Assembly: GCA_964036665.1 (NCBI GenBank)
Contig: OZ038529.1
Span: 23,074,060 to 23,138,059 of the forward strand
Length of the DNA stretch: 64,000 nucleotides
Source of the DNA: Gordius sp. MW1
Lineage: Eukaryota; Nematomorpha; Gordioida; Gordea; Gordiidae
Reading direction: 5' to 3'
Below, one piece after another: positions 58,581-64,000 of the stretch; within the stretch, counting starts at the first letter, position 1; every line of letters starts with the position of its first letter. The notes under the pieces were generated by a model. That model did not search any database and was not told the DNA's origin. It saw nothing but the letters and a program-made list of their open reading frames with translations. The position numbers and the translations under genes are program-made.

Positions 58581-60699
58581 TATGACAATAGACGTAAAAT
58601 TAATTAATGATATCTTCGTTTGATTTATGATGTTTATATAATCGTTTTATTCAAAGGGCTAAGCCATTACTAGGAATCAAACCATCTGTTCAAATAAGCT
58701 TTTCTCATATCTGCGCGTCATCAAAAAATTGGCGCCCTATTTATTTATTTAACTGGGAAGAAATGCAGACGTCACCTATAAGATCGGAAATTACGACATT
58801 AACCCAAGTTTGTTGTTTACGTCAATGTACTAGAGACCTGAAAAATATTGAAACAGCTTAGAAAATTGGCATATAATTATGGTATATGCTTCATACAAAA
58901 TATTATTATGCAAAAGGGCAGTCATAACAAGTTTATACAGCTCTAGGCACGGAGTCAAGCGTTTTAATTGTAGTGTATTAATTTTTATATGAGTGATATT
59001 ATTTTTAAGAATTCATGATTTGGAGTGTTACAGGTGAAGATAACGACGAGTATATCCTTATTTACCCCTAAAATTTAATGACTTAATTATTATGACATCT
59101 ATTTGAAGGGAATATCCTAGTAGACACCATGCAAAAGATCTGAAAGAGTTTAAGACCATTTCGAAGCTACTAAAAAATCCCAACGCATTCCTCTAAGAGT
59201 AGAACGGCGCTCCTTAGGAACATTTTATCAAGGGAGATTTTTATAAGGTGATGGAGGATATCAATCCACAAATTTACCGCTAACGTTAGTCAATCAGTAG
59301 TGGTAGCAGTTCACAAATTCTCTTAGAGCCTCAAGGCGGCCGTCCATAGCTGAAATTTTAAGGGGGATGCGGTTATGCATGTTCAGGCAAGGCTGAGCGA
59401 TGAAGGCATACTGTAAAAGAGAGCTCGAGAGATGAAACATCGAAGAATGCAAAAAAGACTCCGAGCTATAAAAAGCGCGGGCGGACATTTGCGTGTAGCC
59501 TAATTCAGCAAAGTTTTTTGGACCAAGTGGATATAGAACAGTAGGGGCATTAGATTAGAAGTACCAATGGAACCTGGAACAACGGTTGTTTTTATCTCTC
59601 CAAGAAGGGTCCCGCTAGCATGAAAAAAGACGTAAAGTAGCAACCCAAATAAATGGGTTAAAGACCATAGAATAAATTTTCTCCCTAGACGAGCCCTCTG
59701 ATGCTAGTAAAGACAGATGGCACCTCTGACTCTGAATTTATCTTTACTTTCCAGCGAATGAATATAAACATAGGCTTATGTAGCCCTAACAAAAAAGATG
59801 ATTAATTAAATCAAAAGCTGGTTGGTTTTTTGATAATAGACCTGGAATCCCACGTGCAGCATGATTGGCTCGGAGTCACTGCCTAACGATTCGACACACA
59901 CTTGTTTATTTAAATTTGACCGCATGCCGTTCGACATTGACTTCGCAGCCGCAATCATCCAAAAGACCATGGACCTAATTATGATTGGGAGGAAATGAGG
60001 GTAGTAATATTCACAATGTATTGATAACAGGGTAAGTTACAGAAATACATATTAAAAGGTTGCTCTAGGATTTAAATGCTTTGCAAAATTGATTTTTATG
60101 CCTAACATAACAAAAGGTGTGTTTTGCCTTCATGATATACCCTTTTTAGGTTAGTGGAGCAACGAGAATAAGGCACAAATTGTAATTGAGTGGGACCATA
60201 GATTGACGTCTTATTGTGCAAAATTATCAAAATCGCCCGATTGTGTACCTAACATAGAAATTAACTACGAAAAATATGGCTATTCAGTATAAGATGATCA
60301 GCAAAGCCTTTGGGGCGTTCGAAACCGCACAAATACAGGCCTTGCAGGGGCACGCCAGAAACAAGTAACTGAGTCCCCAAAAATATTGATATATAGTAGC
60401 TATTGCGTCCAAGGCTCTAAGTCAGATCGAAAGTAGACGACCCAACGGGAAGCGTTGTAGGTGAGGTTTGCTTTTGAAAAGTTCAACGAATACGTCCCTG
60501 GACCAAGCAAAAAGCATTTTAACAAGTGACAAATTTTTGATTTGTATGTTTGATTGATGCAGAAGGAGGTAAGATCAATAGTTACCTAGGCTAAATATGG
60601 GCGTTTAAAAGGTGTCAAATAGTTTACAATATTTATGTATAACAGGACAATACAAAATGCGGTAGTGGAATTTTGTCCATGAGGCCAAGTGATATATAG
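58581..60699. other. Island of more balanced composition, unassigned
   Basis: From about 58650 to 60650 GC content is visibly higher than in the flanks, and codon-like texture is seen on both strands, but no frame is long. The minus-strand frame 59294-59488 ends with NRIPLKISAMDGRLEALREF, faintly ankyrin-like. Minus frames around 59560-59690 read as hydrophobic (FILWSLTHLFGLLLYVFFH). The order and the stops between them do not make one known protein. A dead gene or an unrecognised transposon is possible. Confidence 0.35.
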
Positions 60700-60863
60700 A
60701 TAGGCAAAACAAGGGGCAGGCAGGGAAGGGCGACTGCCCCCTGTAAACCCACTAATTATTAAAAATTTAATCTTTTTATGGCTGAAATTTCAAACAATTA
60801 TCATTTTGCCCCTCCCTAAAGCAATTGCTCGCCCCTAGTTACAATCCTGGCTATGCCACTGGA
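60700..60863 (-). mobile_element. MITE, GCGTAGCC family (reverse)
   Basis: GGGGCAGGCAGGGAAGGGCG, ACTGCCCCC, TTTTGCCCCTCCCTAAAGC, CTGGCTATGCCACTGG. The left end is decayed. Confidence 0.65.
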
Positions 60864-60970
60864 CAGACCACATTAGCGAGGTTGTGCTGAACTTAAGTTA
60901 CAATGCAACAATAATAACGATGACTCAGCACGACGATTTAAATATAATCTTTGTAGCCCTGCATATTTAG

Positions 60971-61239
60971 GTGGCCCGTCAACTGCCGAAAACATCTTGC
61001 CGAATTTAATGTCCCAATGTTAAAAAATGTCCCCCAATTAGAAAATGTCCCCGTACAAAAAGCATATTAATCATTCAATTCCGGATTAAAGTTGTATTTT
61101 AGGTATTTTTTATAATAAAAATGATAATTATTATTAAAGGTACTCAATTTAGGGTCTTCTTTATGATAATGGGGAGATGGTCGTTAATGTCCCAGGGTGA
61201 ATTTGGCAAGATTGCTTTCGGCGAGTTAATAGGGCACCG
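60971..61239 (+). mobile_element. TIR element with imperfect 40-bp ends
   Basis: Left end GGTGGCCCGTCAACTGCCGA, then AAACATCTTGCCGAATTTAA and TGTCCC. The right end, read on the other strand, gives GGTGCCCTATTAACTCGCCG, then AAAGCAATCTTGCCAAATTC and CCTGGGAC. Internal ATGTCCC motifs repeat four times. Target duplication not read. Superfamily unknown. Confidence 0.6.
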
Positions 61240-61900
61240 CTTATTTATACTATAATTTCCTTAAAGAACGATGTACTCTGTCATTCGATGATGTTTCCTC
61301 AGCTGCATTATGTATCGTTAATTTGGGCAAAACCTTGATTTCCCCCTTTATCTCTAACTGTTCGCGACATGCAAGCCTTAAGTTTTCAGTTTCTAATTAT
61401 AAATTTTATTTGATCTTAATATAGAACACTGATGCTTATAATTTAACTTTAAGTCAATAGTATATTTTCAGTAAAAATCATAATGTTAAAATATGGGTAA
61501 AAAAGGGGGGAATTAAACCTATCCAAGTTCTTGTTTTTTAATAAAATTTTTAATTTAATTTAGTTTTTAAAAATTCTGCTTAACCAACCATAAAATAAAT
61601 CAAGTAATAAGTTTTTGTTCGCTTAACCCCGCGTTCGTGATGACGCGCGAAGCGAAAAAAAGCGAAGTGATGTTTTGAGCTAATTTATCAAACTATTCAT
61701 TATTTTTTTAATATCTTTGTATTCATCGTGAAATCTATCATATAATAATGGTATTTATTGATAAGATCGTAATTATTCTATAAACATATAAAATTATATA
61801 AAAAATACCTACAAACGAATTTCAATTTATTTAACCATCGCGCGAAAAGTACAAAATGATTTGTATTAATTGCTATGCAATTTATGGGCTCGCTTTTTGT
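61240..61900. other. AT-rich spacer
   Basis: AT-rich, with one short GC patch (GATGACGCGCGAAGCG, then AAAAAAAGCGAAGTGATG) near 61638. No gene seen. Confidence 0.4.
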
Positions 61901-62945
61901 TGTCTGTCCGTCCGTCCGTCCAACGTTCTTAATTGCTGGTTCGATACCCGGAGAGGGCAAAATTTTTATTTTTAAATTAAAATATTGTTCTTGTTAATAC
62001 CATTGCTAATATGACTTTTTGACCGTGTCCTGGCTACTGACCAATCATAAAAATGACCCCAAATTGTGATTCGAAATTTTTTTTTCGTTTTTAAATTGGT
62101 ATATTAGGTTAACATTAATGATCACCCTATGCCCTCCCCTAGAAGGGTCTATGCCTCTACTGATATGGGTCCCCGTGCCCCCCCCCCCTATAAAAGCCTA
62201 TGCCTCTACTGATGTGGGTTCGAATCCCGGCGAGGGCAAATTCTTAATTGCTGGTTCGATACCCGGAGAGGGCAAACCTTTTTTTTTACATTAAATTAAT
62301 ATTTTGTTTTTGTTAATACCATTGATAATATGACTTTTTGACCGTGCCCTGGCTACTGATCAATGAAAAAATGACCATTGGCCAAATTGTGAATCGAATT
62401 TCTTTTTTTTCGTTTTTGAATTAGTATATTAGGTTAACATTAATAATTACCCTATGCCCTCCCCTAAAAGGGCCTATGCCTCTACTGATATGGGTCCCTG
62501 TGCCCCCCCCCCTACAAAAGCTTATTCCTCGACTGTGGGTTCGAATCCCGGCGAGGGCAAATCTTAATTGCTGGTTCGATACCCGGAGAGGGCAATTTTT
62601 TTTTTAAATTAAATTAATATATTGTTGTTGTTAATACCATTGATAATATGACGTTTTGACCGTGTCCTGGCTACTGATCAATCAAAAAATGACCATTGGC
62701 CAAATTGTGAATCGAATTTCTTTTTTTTCGTTTTTGAATTAGTATATTAGGTTAACATTAATAATTACCCTATGCCCTCCCCTAAAAGGGCCTATGCCTC
62801 TACTGATATGGGTCCTTGTGCCCCTCCCCCTCCACAAAGGCTATTGCCTCTACTGATATGGGTCCTTGTGCCCCTCCCCCTCCACAAAGGCTATTGCCTC
62901 TACTGATGTGGGTTCGAATCCCGGTAAGGGCAAATTATTTTTACT
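61900..62945 (+). repeat. Tandem array, about 316-321-bp unit with tRNA B-box motifs
   Basis: The phrase TTGCTGGTTCGATACCCGG recurs at about 61932, 62248 and 62569. A second phrase, GTGGGTTCGAATCCCGG, occurs at about 62215, 62526 and 62908. Both contain the RNA polymerase III B-box consensus (GGTTCGANNCC) with T-arm-like pairing. Between them, units share GACCGTGTCCTGGCTACTGA, CAAATTGTGAATCGAATTTC and CCTATGCCTCTACTGATATG. A 58-bp sub-duplication lies at 62787-62890. No complete tRNA cloverleaf or A-box was found, so this looks like an amplified tRNA-derived (SINE-like) unit, not tRNA genes. Confidence 0.82.
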
Positions 62946-63427
62946 TTTTTTAATTCATATATTGTTTTTGTTAATAAGTTTGACTTTTTGACCTTGTCCT
63001 GGCTACTGATTAATGGAAAAATGACTGGCCAAATTGTGAATCAAAATTTTTTTTCCGATTTTTTTCGTCTCTTATGTATTTATAGACTTTTTGACGTGTC
63101 CTGGCTACTGACCAATGAAAAAATGACCATTGGCCAAATTGTGATTTGAATTTTTTTTTGTTTCCTATGTATTTATATCCTTCTGGCTACTGACCAATGA
63201 AAAAAATGACCATTGGCCAAAGTGTAGCAAAATTCTTTTTTCTATATTTAAAATATAGGCTATTTGGCCGTTTGCTTGCTACTAACCAATAAAAAAGGGA
63301 TCCATTGAAATTTTCAAATTGGTTTAATTCAATTTAATCTAATTTTTTTACTGCTAAAGTCTTTCATTAATTTTTACCGTATCTTCTCAAGATTTGAATT
63401 TAATTTTTGGATTCCTTAAGTTTAACT
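62946..63427 (+). repeat. Degenerate continuation of the B-box array
   Basis: Shorter pieces of the same unit (GGCTACTGACCAATGAAAAA, ATGACCATTGGCCAAA) repeat at about 63003, 63100 and 63186, without B-boxes. Confidence 0.7.
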
Positions 63428-63574
63428 AGGATGGGCATAGCCAAGGGGAAGGCAGAGAGGGGCGGCTGCTCCCCTCTAAATCTCAAAATTTGTAAATTTC
63501 TCAAAAATTATCAATTTGCCCCTCCCTAAATCATTGATGCCCCCCTGTAATTCCAATGCTGGCTACGCCCATGC
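63428..63574 (-). mobile_element. MITE, GCGTAGCC family (reverse)
   Basis: GATGGGCATAGCCAAGGGG, GGGGCGGCTGCTCCCC, TTTGCCCCTCCCTAAATC, then CAATGCTGGCTACGCCCATG. Both ends readable. Confidence 0.8.
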
Positions 63575-64000
63575 TAAGTAGGGTAATCCGTATTTTTTGA
63601 ACACCTATTAATTTAAATAAACCTTCGCACTAACATTTGGTTCTAAAAAAATGGGGGGGGGGGGGGGGGGGAGGGTTTGATTGAAGAATTTGTCATATTT
63701 AATGTCACTATTTTATCTGGTTATAGCAACTGCCTTTGTTATTATAAACTTACCACCCCACATGCCTATTTATTGTTTAAAACATGGCAAAAATATTTTT
63801 TAATTACATACGTTTTATTTAGATGTCTTATATCTCCTTTTTTAGTTGAAATTAAAGTATTGACACCAAATCAGCATTTAAAATTAATTACCGTGCTCTT
63901 AAAATGCCTTGTAATTGTGCATATATTGAGGGAGGGGAAGCAGTTAGCTACCGTAAAAATAATACGCTTTTTACAACTTTCTACCCAGCTCCCTTGATTA
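63575..64000. other. Window end, poly-G tract and AT-rich DNA
   Basis: A run of about 20 G at 63653, then a frame open to the window end (63677-63997) of low-complexity hydrophobic residues. I do not consider it a supported gene. Confidence 0.35.

Noticed and set aside
59294..59690. Ankyrin/TRP-channel-like gene on the minus strand
   Set aside because: The ankyrin-like snippet lies after the hydrophobic part, the opposite of TRPA order, with stops between. The resemblance is too weak to call.
61900..62945. Cluster of tRNA genes
   Set aside because: B-box/T-arm motifs are present, but no A-box, anticodon arm or matching acceptor stem was found.
63677..63997. 106-residue frame at the window end
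   Set aside because: Low-complexity hydrophobic translation directly after a poly-G run, with no splice or protein signature.

Overview
This is spliced nuclear DNA from an invertebrate animal. It is AT-rich, exons are bounded by GT/AG, and the gene set is metazoan: GPR158/Smog-like ectodomains, GSKIP, SMYD, SNIP1, ALKBH1 and an ADAMTS-type protease. The phylum cannot be fixed from sequence alone. An arthropod, perhaps a chelicerate or mite, is a plausible guess, but a short CCCTAA array fits the general animal telomere repeat better than the insect one. Introns are of two kinds: minute ones of 33-54 bp, and long ones filled by transposons.

Layout. 1-6.1 kb: AT-rich, with MITE copies and decayed repeats. 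6.16-11.12 kb: a complete but mutated Ty3/Gypsy element with 191-bp LTRs, split in its reverse transcriptase by a 586-bp hAT-type MITE. 11.57-21.50 kb: two tandem plus-strand paralogues encoding the extracellular Cache plus EGF-like part of GPR158/Smog-type orphan receptors. Neither has a seven-helix domain here, and the second ends in a GPI-anchor-like signal. 22.94-29.91 kb: a GSKIP-domain gene whose stop lies 6 bp before the start of an 11-exon SMYD gene. 31.8-33.6 kb: a decayed histidine acid phosphatase. 34.5-37.4 kb (minus): SNIP1 with its FHA domain. 37.4-45.3 kb: transposon territory, including a short LTR element with a perfect 5-bp target duplication inserted near a dead Gypsy pol. 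46.86-47.78 kb: ALKBH1 with three introns of 33-40 bp. 48-54.3 kb: satellites (413 bp x3, about 110 bp x5) and RTE-like LINE fragments. 55.41-58.58 kb (minus): a secreted ADAMTS-like metalloprotease whose 15 exons I could join in phase. 58.6-64 kb: an unexplained island of more balanced composition, MITEs, and a tandem array carrying tRNA B-box motifs.

The host genes do not form one pathway. The two receptor-ectodomain genes and the protease would act outside the cell. SMYD, SNIP1 and ALKBH1 are nuclear or mitochondrial regulators, and GSKIP is a GSK3/PKA adaptor. The most notable points are the 7TM-less receptor ectodomain pair, the abutting GSKIP/SMYD arrangement with an N-terminally short SMYD, the minute introns, and the nested transposons whose target duplications can be read exactly.
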